Notes under the pieces: generated by a model | Database searches by the model: none | Seen by the model: only the letters and a program-made list of their open reading frames with translations | Told to the model about the DNA's origin: nothing | Made by a program: the position numbers and the translations under genes | Origin: Halioglobus sp. | GTDB taxonomy: Bacteria > Pseudomonadota > Gammaproteobacteria > Pseudomonadales > Halieaceae | Assembly: GCA_020443425.1 (NCBI GenBank) | Contig: JAGRIE010000016.1 | Coordinates: forward strand, 1-62,940 | DNA length: 62,940 bases | Direction of reading: 5' to 3' | In this document: positions 18,193 through 28,173 of the stretch, piece by piece | Position numbering within the stretch: the first letter of the stretch is position 1 | Layout: every line of letters begins with the position of its first letter

Positions 18193-18525
18193 TCAATCCT
18201 CTGTCCACACCCGGCGCAGCGGTTCGCCAAAATCGTCGTAGATAATCTTGCGACGGGGCCGTGGGGAGCGGGATTTCGGCTGTGGCTTGGGGCGATATTT
18301 TTCTTTGCGACGCGCCTCGATGGCGGCTACGACTTCGGGCACCAGGGTGCGCGGGGCTTTGGGCTCGATAAACAGGCGGCGGTTGAGGAATGCGGGCGGG
18401 TCAGCCGGGTCCTTGCCCGACAAGCCCTGCGGAATCTTGTTCACGCTGCCGCCCTTCTTCAGGAACTGTTCGGTTTCCTGCAGAAGTTCGTCACGGATAT
18501 CTGCTTTTGACACAGGTTTTTTCAA
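18193..18525 (-). CDS. small basic hypothetical protein with SutA-like motif
   Basis: 110 aa, basic, without signal or membrane segments. The N-terminal half is helical (SKADIRDELLQETEQFLKKGG). The G-G-S-V-N-K-I-P-Q-G then D-P-A-D-P-P motif recalls the C-terminal end of the Pseudomonas RNA-polymerase-associated regulator SutA (FLSRGGKVQEI, then ADPP). The second half is rich in Arg, Lys and Pro and ends in an acidic-aromatic tail. Short proteins of this kind recur in gammaproteobacteria, but I know of no characterised one. It lies 67 bp downstream of nothing co-oriented except the MBL hydrolase gene, separated by 88 bp. Confidence 0.7.
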   Translation of the reverse strand: MKKPVSKADIRDELLQETEQFLKKGGSVNKIPQGLSGKDPADPPAFLNRRLFIEPKAPRTLVPEVVAAIEARRKEKYRPKPQPKSRSPRPRRKIIYDDFGEPLRRVWTED

Positions 18526-18613
18526 GCGATTCCAGATCTCACACAGCGCGTCGTCAACGCATCAGTATAACCCTGTCATTGAATAAATACAGGGCGCGCC
18601 CCGCGCTCGTTGC

Positions 18614-19585
18614 TCAGGGAACTGTGTCGGGTCCCCGGGCGGGGAAACCTGCCAGCTCCGCCATCCTGCGCATGAGTTCGAGCATATCGGTATGCAGCTG
18701 TGCGCCGGAAAACTCGCGGTAGAGGCTGTCGACGTTGACCGCGATGCGCTCCGGGTCAGACCAGGCGGAGTATTCTGACAGCTCGATATCCCTGGCGGCT
18801 TCAAACGCATCCATGCCCGCGTCGTATCGCTGGCGCGCCTGCTCGCGCACGAACTGCAGGTACTGCCGGACTTTGGCGACCCCGTGCTTGTCCGTGATCG
18901 GGCCGTGCCCGGGCACGATAAGATCGACGTCCATATCCTCAATCCGCAGGCAGGCGTCGATCCAGTTCCCCACCGGCCCCTGCCAGATTAGTGGTGTGCT
19001 CTCGATGAACAGGATGTCCCCGGTGAACACCACTTTGTCACTCGGAGAGTGGACCAGTACATCGCCGCGAGTGTGTGCGGGGCCGACCTCTATCAGGTGC
19101 ACCTCCTTGTCGCCCACCTTGATGTCCATCTCACCCTCAAAGGTGTGCGTGGGCGGTGTGAACGTTATGCCATCAAACCGGAACTGCCCGAAGCAGTGCA
19201 GGAAATAGTCGCCTACGGGGCCCATGTCACCGGCGCTCTGCATCAGCGCGGCCATCGTTTCCGGTGTCAGTTCGTTCATTTCCAGTGCCGAGGCCGTGGA
19301 GGCGATGATCTGTGCACCGGTCACCAGCTCGTTGCCGTGACAGTGGTCGCCGTTGGCGTGCGTATTCACCAGCGTGCCGATGGAGCGGGCGGCGGGTTCG
19401 GCGCTGCGCATCTTGCGCAACATCTCCCCGGTGAGTTGCAGGTCGTACAGGGTGTCCACCAGCAGCGACTCCTCGCCGTCCGCAATCAGCCCGGCATTGC
19501 TCCACCCCCAGCTGCTGTAGGGGGCCAGCCAGGCGTAGGCGCCGTGCGAGAGTGGGTGTAGGCCGGGGCACAGGCGTGTCATCAT
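18614..19585 (-). CDS. MBL-fold metallo-hydrolase
   Basis: 323 aa metallo-beta-lactamase-fold hydrolase. The metal motif is NTHANGDHCHG, the H-x-N-x-D-H variant in which the second His is Asn; this variant is common in a subgroup of these enzymes. Later ligands are the His in GPAHTRGD, Asp in FTGDILF and His in VPGHGP. The substrate is not predictable; relatives hydrolyse thioesters, lactones or esters. The start is ATG 19585 with AGGAT upstream. It is divergent from the plsC-like gene. Confidence 0.88.
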   Translation of the reverse strand: MMTRLCPGLHPLSHGAYAWLAPYSSWGWSNAGLIADGEESLLVDTLYDLQLTGEMLRKMRSAEPAARSIGTLVNTHANGDHCHGNELVTGAQIIASTASALEMNELTPETMAALMQSAGDMGPVGDYFLHCFGQFRFDGITFTPPTHTFEGEMDIKVGDKEVHLIEVGPAHTRGDVLVHSPSDKVVFTGDILFIESTPLIWQGPVGNWIDACLRIEDMDVDLIVPGHGPITDKHGVAKVRQYLQFVREQARQRYDAGMDAFEAARDIELSEYSAWSDPERIAVNVDSLYREFSGAQLHTDMLELMRRMAELAGFPARGPDTVP

Positions 19586-19712
19586 AGAGATTGATCCTAT
19601 TGCTGTCGCGCCAGTAATATTAGCGCGATTCAGGCCAGAATACAGGTTTCGGGTTTTCGTGTGGGGCTACAATCTGGTTTAATGCACCGCAGCTAATTTA
19701 TGGAATTCAATA

Positions 19713-20450
19713 ATGAACGCCATTCGATCGGTCCTCGTGTTTACCTGGATTGTGCTGACGGTTATCCCCGTCGGGCTCACACTGGTTATTTGCTCGCTCT
19801 TTCTCAGTGACGAGAAGCTGTGGTGGTGGTTTGCCGCTCCCTGGTTGCGCGGCGTGATAGCGGCGGCGCGCATTGTCGGCGGCGTGCGCTACCGCATACA
19901 GGGCGAGGAAAACCTGCCCACCGCTGAGGACATGCGCAGAATCATACTGTGCCCCAAACACCAGTCGACCTGGGAGACGTTCTTCTTTGCCAGTTTCACC
20001 TCGCATCCGCTGGCGTACGTGTTCAAGAAAGAACTGCTGCGGATTCCGGTCTTCGGCTGGTGCATGGGGCGATTGGGCATGATCCATATCGATCGGTCAC
20101 AGCGCAACCAGGCCTGGTCCAAGGTGGCGGAGCAGGGTGAGGTGCTGATGAACCGTGGCAAGTGGATCATCATGTTTCCCGAGGGTACGCGCAGTGAGCG
20201 CGGCAAGGCGGGCAACTACAAATCCGGCGCCACGCGCCTGGCCGTTGCGACCGGCGCCTATGTCGTCCCTATTGCTGTCACGTCCGCCAGATGTTGGCCG
20301 CGCCGCACGTTCGCGTTGCGCCCCGGCATCATCGATGTCTCCATCGGCCAGCCCGTGTCCGCTGAGGGCCGCGAGCCCGGTGAGTTGATGGATGAAATCG
20401 AGCGCTGGATAGAGGCAGAAATGCGCCGCCTTGACCCCGAGGCCTACTAA
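19713..20450 (+). CDS. plsC: 1-acyl-sn-glycerol-3-phosphate acyltransferase (PlsC-like)
   Basis: 245 aa, membrane-associated acyltransferase that converts lysophosphatidate to phosphatidate. An N-terminal hydrophobic helix covers about residues 8-32. Motif I reads PKHQSTWET, in which the usual H-x4-D acid is Glu, a form common in this proteobacterial subgroup. Motif III is FPEGTRS, and a P-I-A-V-T motif follows. A small membrane protein gene follows 22 bp later. It may not be the organism's only PlsC. Confidence 0.88.
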   Translation: MNAIRSVLVFTWIVLTVIPVGLTLVICSLFLSDEKLWWWFAAPWLRGVIAAARIVGGVRYRIQGEENLPTAEDMRRIILCPKHQSTWETFFFASFTSHPLAYVFKKELLRIPVFGWCMGRLGMIHIDRSQRNQAWSKVAEQGEVLMNRGKWIIMFPEGTRSERGKAGNYKSGATRLAVATGAYVVPIAVTSARCWPRRTFALRPGIIDVSIGQPVSAEGREPGELMDEIERWIEAEMRRLDPEAY

Positions 20451-20472
20451 TTACAAACCCAGGAAGCGAACG

Positions 20473-20730
20473 ATGTCAGCTGCAAAAATCGTATTGTTGG
20501 TCGTCTATATTATCCTCGCCGCACTGGCCCTGACCCAGGGTGAGACCACGGTGGGCATCTGGTCCCTCAGGATACTCGGCATCCTCGCGATCGCCCACCT
20601 CATCGAAACCGCGGTGTACTTTAAACTCTGCCAGTCTGCCGGTGGTTCGCTCGCAGGGCACCTTGTCAGTGTGTTCCTGTTCGGGGTGCTGCATGTGAAA
20701 GAGTTGAAAGCAGCCCAGGGTATCAGTTGA
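20473..20730 (+). CDS. small integral membrane protein (DUF1145-like)
   Basis: 85 aa with about three predicted membrane segments (residues 3-21, 26-47 and 60-75). The G-I-W-S-L-R-I-L-G-I-L-A-I-A-H-L-I-E motif is consistent with the DUF1145/YhhL family. Function unknown. The start ATG 20473 has AGGAAGCG upstream. It lies between plsC and the thiolase gene with short gaps (22 and 29 bp), so the three may form an operon. Confidence 0.7.
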   Translation: MSAAKIVLLVVYIILAALALTQGETTVGIWSLRILGILAIAHLIETAVYFKLCQSAGGSLAGHLVSVFLFGVLHVKELKAAQGIS

Positions 20731-20759
20731 ATCATTTACCATTCGCAGGAGATAAAGCA

Positions 20760-21944
20760 GTGACAGATGCATACATTGTAGGCGCGGTGCGCAGTGCCGG
20801 CGGCAAGAAAAACGGACGTTTGTCGAAAGTGCACCCGATTGACCTCGGGGCCGAGGTGGTCGATGCGCTGGTGGCAAAGACCGGCGTGCCGGTGGATGAG
20901 ATAGACGATCTGATCTTCGGCTGCGTGTCACAGGTCGGCGCGCAGTCCAGCAATATCGCGCGCAATGTGTGCCTGTCATCCGTTCTCGGAGAGGCGGTTC
21001 CGGGCACCACCGTGGATCGCCAGTGCGGTTCAGGCCAGCAGGCGATGCACTTCGCCGCCCAGGGCGTGCTGTCCGGCACCCAGGACCTGGTGATCGCCGG
21101 TGGTGTGGAAAGTATGAGCCAGGTGCCTATCGGTGCCAACATCATCGACGGCTTCAAGGCGGACCACGGCGTGCCCTACGGCAAGAAAATTTCCGAGCGC
21201 TATCCCGGTGTGCAGTTCAACCAGTTTGCCGGTGCTGAGATGCTGGCGCAGAAATACGAGCTGACCCAGGATGACCTCAACGCGTTTGCGTACGCCAGCC
21301 ATGTCAAAGCCAGACGCGCGGTGGAAGAGGGGCGTTTCAGGGACGAAATTGTCCCTATCGAAATCGAGTTGGAAGACGGCACCACTGAACTGCACAGCCA
21401 GGATGAGGGTATTCGCTTTGACGCCACCCTCGACGCGATAGCGGGCCTGCAGCCACTGCAGGAAAACGGGCTGCTGTCGGCGGCCAATGCCTCACAGATT
21501 TGCGATGGTGCCGCCGCTGTGATGATCGCCAACGGTGCAACCTGCAAGCGGCTGGGGTTGAAGCCCCTGGCGCGTATAGTGGCGATGAGCGTGATCGGTT
21601 CCGATCCTGTGATCATGCTCGAAGGCCCGATTCCGGCGACCAGGAAGGTGTTGGAGAAGGCCGGGCTCAGCCTCGAACAGATTGACCTGTTTGAAGTGAA
21701 CGAGGCGTTCGGTTCGGTGCCGCTGTCCTGGGCCAAGGCACTGGGTGCAGACCTCGAAAAATTGAATGTCAACGGCGGTGCCCAGGCCCTCGGCCACCCG
21801 CTCGGCGGCACCGGCGCCAAGTTGATGACCACACTGGTTCACGAATTGCACCGCAGTGGCAAGCGCTACGGGCTTCTCGCGATCTGTGAAGGCGGCGGTA
21901 CCGCCAACGGCACCATCGTCGAACGTGTGGACGAGGTGTCCTGA
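20760..21944 (+). CDS. acetyl-CoA C-acyltransferase (thiolase, FadA6-like)
   Basis: 394 aa degradative-type thiolase. The acylated nucleophile is C89 in DRQCGSGQQA, the catalytic His lies in GHPLGGTGAKLM and the second Cys in CEGGGTANG. The N-terminal AYIVGAVRSAGGKKNGRLS resembles thiolases of the FadA6 type used in steroid ring degradation as well as general beta-oxidation thiolases. It starts at GTG 20760, set by AGGAGA seven bases before; the upstream in-frame ATG 20727 lies within the end of the previous gene. Confidence 0.92.
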   Translation: MTDAYIVGAVRSAGGKKNGRLSKVHPIDLGAEVVDALVAKTGVPVDEIDDLIFGCVSQVGAQSSNIARNVCLSSVLGEAVPGTTVDRQCGSGQQAMHFAAQGVLSGTQDLVIAGGVESMSQVPIGANIIDGFKADHGVPYGKKISERYPGVQFNQFAGAEMLAQKYELTQDDLNAFAYASHVKARRAVEEGRFRDEIVPIEIELEDGTTELHSQDEGIRFDATLDAIAGLQPLQENGLLSAANASQICDGAAAVMIANGATCKRLGLKPLARIVAMSVIGSDPVIMLEGPIPATRKVLEKAGLSLEQIDLFEVNEAFGSVPLSWAKALGADLEKLNVNGGAQALGHPLGGTGAKLMTTLVHELHRSGKRYGLLAICEGGGTANGTIVERVDEVS

Positions 21945-22052
21945 CGGCGGTGCGGTGCGCGAGCGCAATTTTTTGCAATCACACGATTTAGCCGTATTGT
22001 TGCGCCTGTCATAAGACTACAATCGGGGCTTGTTTACGCCGGGAGACCTAAT

Positions 22053-22673
22053 ATGAGTTTTTATGACAAGTACGTTCTGCCGCGGTTTATCAACTGTGCC
22101 TGCGGCACCAAACCCATCATGAAGCAGCGCGAAAAGGTCGTGCCGATGGCCAAGGGCACGGTGCTGGAGATCGGTATCGGCACCGGCCTGAACCTGCCTT
22201 TTTACGACGCCGCTGTGGTGGATCGGGTGATCGGGCTGGATCCATCGAAAGAGTCCTGGAAGCTGGCGGGCGAGCGCGCAGCGCATCTGGATTTTGATGT
22301 CCAGTTCATCGGCTTGCCCGGAGAGGAGATTCCGCTGGACAACGACAGCGTGGATACCGTGCTGGTGACGTTTGCGCTCTGCACCATTCCTGACCCGATC
22401 ACAGCACTGCGTGGTATGGGCCGGGTGCTGCGGCCGGGCGGCCAGCTGGTGTTCTGCGAGCACGGCAAAGCGCCGGACAGTACTGTGTGCAAATGGCAGG
22501 ACCGGATCAACCCCTACTGGCGGCGTATGGCGGGTGGCTGCAACCTCAATCGCGATATTCCCGAGCTGCTGGGCGCGGCCGGCTTCCACGTGTCGGAACT
22601 GCAGACCGGCTACCTGCCGGGTACACCGAAATTTGCCGGCTACAATTACTGGGGCAGTGCTGCTCACGCCTGA
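22053..22673 (+). CDS. class I SAM-dependent methyltransferase
   Basis: 206 aa. SAM-binding motif I is VLEIGIGTGLNLPFY, motif II has V-I-G-L-D-P-S, and the post-motif region reads TVLVTFALCTIPDP followed by V-L-R-P-G-G-Q-L. It is similar in pattern to METTL7-like small methyltransferases acting on lipophilic thiols or lipids. It lacks the three conserved cysteines of ArsM, so I do not take it as the missing arsenite methyltransferase. tamA starts 26 bp downstream. Confidence 0.9.
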   Translation: MSFYDKYVLPRFINCACGTKPIMKQREKVVPMAKGTVLEIGIGTGLNLPFYDAAVVDRVIGLDPSKESWKLAGERAAHLDFDVQFIGLPGEEIPLDNDSVDTVLVTFALCTIPDPITALRGMGRVLRPGGQLVFCEHGKAPDSTVCKWQDRINPYWRRMAGGCNLNRDIPELLGAAGFHVSELQTGYLPGTPKFAGYNYWGSAAHA

Positions 22674-22699
22674 ATCGACCGGTTCAAGTTAACCCCGCA

Positions 22700-24448
22700 A
22701 TGATGTCGCCAGCGATCAGATGGTGTTTCTGTGTCCTGTTGCTGCTGCCAGTGGCAGCGACCGCCGCTACGCTCAACTATTCCATCTCTGGCATCGAGGG
22801 CGAGTCGCTGCGCAATGTCGAGGCGTATCTGGGGCCGCCGCCAGAGACGGATTCCGATCGGCTCAACTTCATCAGCTCCGCGCGCAGGAAGGTCGAGGAT
22901 GCACTGCAGGCACTGGGCTACTACCAGCCCGACATCACCGTGACCGTGCAGCGCACCGATCCGGTGTGGGCGATGGAGGTACAGGTCGAGGCGGGTGAGC
23001 CGGTGCGTATCCGTGATATCGATATACAGATACTCGGCGCCGCCACCGACGATGCAACCATGACAACACTACTGCAGGAGACCGGGTTTGCCACCGGTGA
23101 CCCACTGCATCACGGGCTGTTTGAGACGTTCAGGAAGCACCTGTTGTCGGCGGGCCAGCAGCGCGGATACCTGGACGGCAAAATCACCCAGAGCAGGGTG
23201 GCGGTGCAGGTGGAGGCCGGTACCGCGGATGTGCTGTTGACCTATACCAGCGGGCCTCGCTTCAGGTTCGGCGAAATTCTGTATGATCACGCGCTGATCG
23301 ACCGTCAGTTGTTCGACTCGCTCGCGACATTTCAGGCCGGCGATTATTTTGAGCAGTCCCGGTTGCGCAAGCTGCAGTCCAATTTGCAGCAGACCAACTA
23401 CTTTTCCAGCGTTATCGTGCAGCCGGTGCGCAAGCGTGCCAATCGCGGTGAGGTGCCGATTGACGTACGTCTGCAGCCCGCCAAGCGGCACAGCTTTGAA
23501 GTCGGCGTCGGCTACAGCACCGATACCGAAGAGCGTGTGTCCATGACCTGGCGCACGCCAAAAATCAACCGCTACGGTCACAGCCAGGTTACGCGGGTGG
23601 AGTACTCCCCGGTCAATCCGAGTGGCCGTTTTACCTATTCCATCCCCATCACCGACCCGCTCACCGATGTCGCGCAACTGTGGGCGCGGCTGGAGGAGAA
23701 CGAGTACGGCGACCTGAAGAGCCGGCAGCTTGAAACGGGTGCGCGGCGGGAGACGAAACAGGATGCTTGGGTCTACAGCTATGCGCTGCGGGGCTTGCGG
23801 GAGTCCTGGGACGCCTGGTACAACGACCCGGAGAATGATTACTTACTGTTGGGCGGGACACTGTCCAGTCGCAAATACCAGGGCTCCCTGGTCGACCCCA
23901 GCGGCGGTTTCAGCCAGCTTTACACGCTGGAAGGCGGCAATGCGTCGCTGGGCTCCGATATCGACCTGGTGCGCATGACAGCTGAATTGCGCTACATCGC
24001 GACGCCCTGGCAGCGCCACCGATTTGTCGGCAGGGCGGAACTGGGAGCGGTTGAAATCTCCAGTGGCGATCGCAGCAACCTGGCGCCCTCGCTGAGTTTT
24101 TTCGCCGGGGGCAGCCAGAGTATCCGCGGCTACGCCTACCAGTCCATCGGGCATGACGAGTATGTCCAGCGCGCGGACGGCAGTACCAAGAAGCTGGTGG
24201 TCGGCGGTGATAGACTGGTGGTGGGAAGCCTGGAGTACCAGTACTACTTCACTGACACCTGGCGTGGTGCACTGTATGTCGACGGCGGTGATGCGTTCGA
24301 CGAGGGCGATTTTGACGCCCGCGTAGGCGCCGGTTTCGGCATTCACTACATTACGCCTGTGGGGGCGTTTCGTGTCGAACTTGCCAACAGTGTCAGCGAG
24401 GACGATCCCAGCTGGTATTTCCACCTGACCATCGGTGCCGAGTTTTGA
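22700..24448 (+). CDS. tamA: TamA, outer-membrane translocation and assembly module barrel
   Basis: 582 aa Omp85-family protein. A signal peptide covers about residues 1-23 and three POTRA domains span roughly 25-270. The 16-strand barrel ends with an aromatic residue (F), and G-x-R-G-type lid motif G-S-Q-S-I-R-G-Y-A-Y-Q is visible in the barrel. With TamB it moves phospholipids and/or outer-membrane proteins across the periplasm. ATGs at 22700 and 22703 are both possible; the open frame extends upstream into the methyltransferase gene. tamB overlaps its stop. Confidence 0.95.
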   Translation: MMSPAIRWCFCVLLLLPVAATAATLNYSISGIEGESLRNVEAYLGPPPETDSDRLNFISSARRKVEDALQALGYYQPDITVTVQRTDPVWAMEVQVEAGEPVRIRDIDIQILGAATDDATMTTLLQETGFATGDPLHHGLFETFRKHLLSAGQQRGYLDGKITQSRVAVQVEAGTADVLLTYTSGPRFRFGEILYDHALIDRQLFDSLATFQAGDYFEQSRLRKLQSNLQQTNYFSSVIVQPVRKRANRGEVPIDVRLQPAKRHSFEVGVGYSTDTEERVSMTWRTPKINRYGHSQVTRVEYSPVNPSGRFTYSIPITDPLTDVAQLWARLEENEYGDLKSRQLETGARRETKQDAWVYSYALRGLRESWDAWYNDPENDYLLLGGTLSSRKYQGSLVDPSGGFSQLYTLEGGNASLGSDIDLVRMTAELRYIATPWQRHRFVGRAELGAVEISSGDRSNLAPSLSFFAGGSQSIRGYAYQSIGHDEYVQRADGSTKKLVVGGDRLVVGSLEYQYYFTDTWRGALYVDGGDAFDEGDFDARVGAGFGIHYITPVGAFRVELANSVSEDDPSWYFHLTIGAEF

Positions 24449-27400
24449 AGGCGCTCAGTCGCACACTGCTGACACTGGTGCTGATCGGGCTGTTGCTGTG
24501 CGCGGCGCTGCTGTATGTGATCTTCACTGAACAGGGCGGTCGCGGCCTGGCCGCGGTGGCGGCCCGTGTGTTGCCGCTCGAGATCGAGTACGGCAGCGGC
24601 TACCTGGCCGGCCGCCTGCACGTTGTGCAGCTGCGGTATACGTCGGACGATGTGCGTGTGGAATTGCGCGATGTGACCGCGCAGCTGTCGGCGGCCTGCC
24701 TGTGGCGCGGTGCGATCTGTTTCCAGCACCTGCAGGTGGGTTCGCTCGATGTGCTGGTGCTGCCCGGTGATGAAGCCAGCGGTGATACCGGCAGTGCGGC
24801 GGCGGAGCCGGCCCCGGTGCAACTGATCGACGTGCCGCTGCCGCTGCGGGCAGACGCGCTCGATATCAACAGGCTGCGTGTGCGCTGGCCGGGAGGCGAG
24901 TGGCGCCAGGGAGCGCTGGCGGGCAGTGTGCGCCTGCATCATGCGACTGTGACCGTGGACGGCGCGCGCGTGCTGGACTCCCGATTGGTACTGGCGTCAC
25001 TGGACGGTGATGAGGCGGCGACGGCCGGGCCCACCCGTCTACCTGCAATCGACCTGCCGCTGCAGCTGTCCGTATCACAGCTGCAGTTGATCAACCCGGC
25101 ATGGGACTTCTACGGTGTTGTCTATCAACAGGATGCGCTCAGCCTGAGCGGGAACTGGCAGCACAGCGCGCTGCAGCTGCAGGACGTGACGGCACGCGGC
25201 GAGGACATAGGCGAATTGTCCCTGCGCGGCGCGCTCACGTTTGCAGGGGATTGGCCCCTGGACGTCACGGCGGAACTCCAGCTACCGGAGTCGAGGGTGA
25301 ACCCCGCACTGTGGGGTAGCGCCGTGCAGGTGGCTGCCACAGGGGACCTGTCGGCACTGGCGCTGAGTGTGAAGAGCGGCGGGGGGATCGATTTCGCCAT
25401 CGAGGCACAGGCCGATGTGCTGTCCCCCGGGTTGCCGTTTTCAGCGACCGCTGTCGCGCAAGCCAGTGCATCGTCGCCCACCCGTGTGCCGCTGGCAGAC
25501 CTGGTGCCGGCGGCGGCCGGGCTGGAGGAGCTTGAGATCAGCCTGCCGTGGCAGGCGGCGGTGTCCGGCTCGCTGCAGTCACAGGAGTTTGAACTCTTTG
25601 GTGCTGTCAGCGGCCTCGGTTATGCCGCCCTCGATATCGCCGTGCACGGCCTTTACGAGCAGGACACATTGCGTATCTCCGGACTCACGATACGCGATGA
25701 CGCCGGCGACAATACGCTGCAGGGCGAAGGCGAACTCGCGGTGACAGACGGCTATTCCTTCTCCTTCGCGCTGCACTCCGATGGCCTTGACCTGCCGCCG
25801 CTGAGCGACGCCGTGCGCGGACGTATCGGCGGTGCACTGCAGCTCGCCGGGGAAGTGGCGGGCGAGCGCTGGCAACTGCGCGTTACCAGCGCGGCGTTGC
25901 AGGGCCGGATCAACGACCTGCCGGCCAGCGTCACTGGCCACACCGGCCTGGACAGTGATCTGCGCCTGTCTGCCAGTGACCTGCGGGCGAGCCTGAACGG
26001 CGCCCGGCTGTCGGTGACATCACCGGGTGAGGCGGTGGGCCCGGGGCATATCAGGCTGGAGGTGGACGATCTCGGTCGCTGGCAGGCCGGCAGCCGCGGG
26101 CAGTTTGAACTCGACGCTGACATCGCCGCCAACCGCTCGCAGATCCGGTTTTCCGCTGCGTTACAGCGCGTCTTGTGGTCCGGCCTGCAGTTTGAACAGG
26201 CCGAACTGGAAGGTGAGTACAGCACAACAGGGGATCGCGCTGTGCGACTCGATGCCAGTGTCGACGACATCGCCTACGCTGATATCGCGCTGCGACAACT
26301 GCGGCTGTCGGCGCGCGGGGATGACGGTGCGCAATCCCTGTCGCTGTCCAGCCTAGGCGACATTGCGGGCGACCTGCGTGTGGACGGCACCTTAAGCGAC
26401 GGGCAGTGGCGCGGTTCGCTGGCACCGACCAGCCTGCGCACACCGCTGGGAGCGTGGACGCTGTCCCAGCGCGTCGGGCTGCGCGGTTCCCTGGCTGAGG
26501 AGACGTTTTCCGTTGATGCGCACTGCTGGCGCCAGCAGTATGCGCAGCTATGCCCGGCCCAGTGGTCGTTGGGACGTGACGGCGGGGGCGGGGTGCAACT
26601 GAACGCGGATCTGGCGATTCTGCAGGACCTGCTGCCGCGCGATGTCGATGTACAGGGTGAGTTGCGCGTGGCGGCGAGTGCGCGCTGGCAAAGTGACGGC
26701 ACTTTGCATCTGCAGGCCGATGCGCAGACCGGCGCCGTGACCATCACGCAGCATTTCGAAGAGGGACAGAGCGCGACGTTCGGCTGGGACCGCGCTGATA
26801 TCGGCCTGGCCTACGCCGGCACCGGGCTGCAGCTCAACGCCAGCGTGCAGCGTGACGGCAAGCGGCTGGTCGGTGTCGACCTGTTGCTGCCGCGTGAGCG
26901 CAGCGATGCGATCAGCGGCGCGGTTGTGGTGGATCGGTTGCGGCTGGGGGCGTTCGCGCCGTTTGTCCCTGCGCTGTCAACGCTGGCGGGCGAGGTCTCC
27001 GGCAGGGTGGCGGTGTCCGGCACTGTCGATGCGCCGCGGGGAACCGGTGCATTGGTGCTGTCCGGTGGCGAACTGGTGCTGGCGGACAATCCGACGCGAC
27101 TGGACGACGTGGAGCTGACGTTCAATGTACGCGGGCGGTCGGCGGCGATTCGCGGCACCGGTAACCTTGGCGGTGGTCAACTGCAGCTCACCGGCAGTGT
27201 GGAGACTGTGCCGGAGCTGCGCGTGGCGCTCGCGATCACCGGTGACGAGCACCTGATTCTGTATCCGCCCGCCACCGAGTTGAAAATCTCCGAGTCCCTC
27301 CAGATCGAGCTGAAAAAAGACCTGCTGGCCGTGCATGGCGAGGTGACGGTGCTCGATGGCCTGCTCGAGATCGAGGCGCTGCCCGAGGGAGGTGTCGCGC

Positions 27401-28173
27401 TGTCACCCTCTGTGGTCGAAGTCAATCCGGATGGCAGTGCCATTAATGAACAGCTGCCTTTCGACGTGCGTATGAACGTCCAGATTCACATAGACGACCG
27501 CCTGCAACTGGTGGCGCCGAATCTCCAGACCCATCTCGGAGGCGATCTCGATATCCGCCAGCGGCCGGGACAACCGATGCAGGTGTTCGGCAACCTTGGT
27601 GCCGTCGGCGGTGAGTTCCGGGCCTATCAGGCACGGCTGCAAATCAAGCGCGGCAGCCTGAATTTTACCGGTCCGCCGACCAATCCCACCGTGGACGTGC
27701 GCGCCGAGCGGCATATCAGCAGTGGCGATGTCACCGTCGGTGTCAGCGTACAGGGTCCGCTGCAGGACGAACTGCAACTCGATGTCTATTCCCAGCCCAG
27801 CATGTCCCAGGCTGACGCGATGTCCTACCTGGTGCGCGGCCGGGGTATGGATGCCGGGGCCGGCCTCGACGGCACTTCACTGGCGCTGTCACTGGCCAGC
27901 GGTGTGGTGAATCGCTCGGAGCTGGTGACCGAGCTCAATCGTATTCCAGGGCTCAGCAATGTGTCGTTCGGTGCACAGGGTACCGAGAGCGACACCGCGG
28001 CTACGATCAGCGGCTACCTCGGTGAGCGCCTGTACCTGTCGTACGGTGTCGGTATCTATGAACCGGTCAATGTGCTGACCACACGTTTCTATTTCCGCTC
28101 CAGGCTCTGGCTTGAAGTGGTCAGCAGTATCGAAAACTCGCTGGATTTGTACTACTCGTTTGATATTGACTAG
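24445..28173 (+). CDS. tamB: TamB, inner-membrane-anchored lipid-transport bridge
   Basis: 1242 aa AsmA-like/bridge-like lipid-transfer protein. One N-terminal membrane anchor (about residues 6-26) is followed by a very long beta-rich, hydrophobic-groove region. The C-terminal DUF490/TamB domain has R-G-S-L-N-F-T-G-P-P-T-N-P and L-V-R-G-R-G-M, ending in the strand that meets TamA. The start is TTG 24445, overlapping the tamA TGA as TTGA, so translation is coupled. Length and order match the conserved tamAB pair. Confidence 0.95.
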   Translation: MKALSRTLLTLVLIGLLLCAALLYVIFTEQGGRGLAAVAARVLPLEIEYGSGYLAGRLHVVQLRYTSDDVRVELRDVTAQLSAACLWRGAICFQHLQVGSLDVLVLPGDEASGDTGSAAAEPAPVQLIDVPLPLRADALDINRLRVRWPGGEWRQGALAGSVRLHHATVTVDGARVLDSRLVLASLDGDEAATAGPTRLPAIDLPLQLSVSQLQLINPAWDFYGVVYQQDALSLSGNWQHSALQLQDVTARGEDIGELSLRGALTFAGDWPLDVTAELQLPESRVNPALWGSAVQVAATGDLSALALSVKSGGGIDFAIEAQADVLSPGLPFSATAVAQASASSPTRVPLADLVPAAAGLEELEISLPWQAAVSGSLQSQEFELFGAVSGLGYAALDIAVHGLYEQDTLRISGLTIRDDAGDNTLQGEGELAVTDGYSFSFALHSDGLDLPPLSDAVRGRIGGALQLAGEVAGERWQLRVTSAALQGRINDLPASVTGHTGLDSDLRLSASDLRASLNGARLSVTSPGEAVGPGHIRLEVDDLGRWQAGSRGQFELDADIAANRSQIRFSAALQRVLWSGLQFEQAELEGEYSTTGDRAVRLDASVDDIAYADIALRQLRLSARGDDGAQSLSLSSLGDIAGDLRVDGTLSDGQWRGSLAPTSLRTPLGAWTLSQRVGLRGSLAEETFSVDAHCWRQQYAQLCPAQWSLGRDGGGGVQLNADLAILQDLLPRDVDVQGELRVAASARWQSDGTLHLQADAQTGAVTITQHFEEGQSATFGWDRADIGLAYAGTGLQLNASVQRDGKRLVGVDLLLPRERSDAISGAVVVDRLRLGAFAPFVPALSTLAGEVSGRVAVSGTVDAPRGTGALVLSGGELVLADNPTRLDDVELTFNVRGRSAAIRGTGNLGGGQLQLTGSVETVPELRVALAITGDEHLILYPPATELKISESLQIELKKDLLAVHGEVTVLDGLLEIEALPEGGVALSPSVVEVNPDGSAINEQLPFDVRMNVQIHIDDRLQLVAPNLQTHLGGDLDIRQRPGQPMQVFGNLGAVGGEFRAYQARLQIKRGSLNFTGPPTNPTVDVRAERHISSGDVTVGVSVQGPLQDELQLDVYSQPSMSQADAMSYLVRGRGMDAGAGLDGTSLALSLASGVVNRSELVTELNRIPGLSNVSFGAQGTESDTAATISGYLGERLYLSYGVGIYEPVNVLTTRFYFRSRLWLEVVSSIENSLDLYYSFDID

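Noticed and set aside
22053-22673. The methyltransferase as the missing ArsM
   Set aside because: It has a normal SAM site but not the conserved cysteine set of ArsM, is 13 kb away and is linked to tamAB instead.
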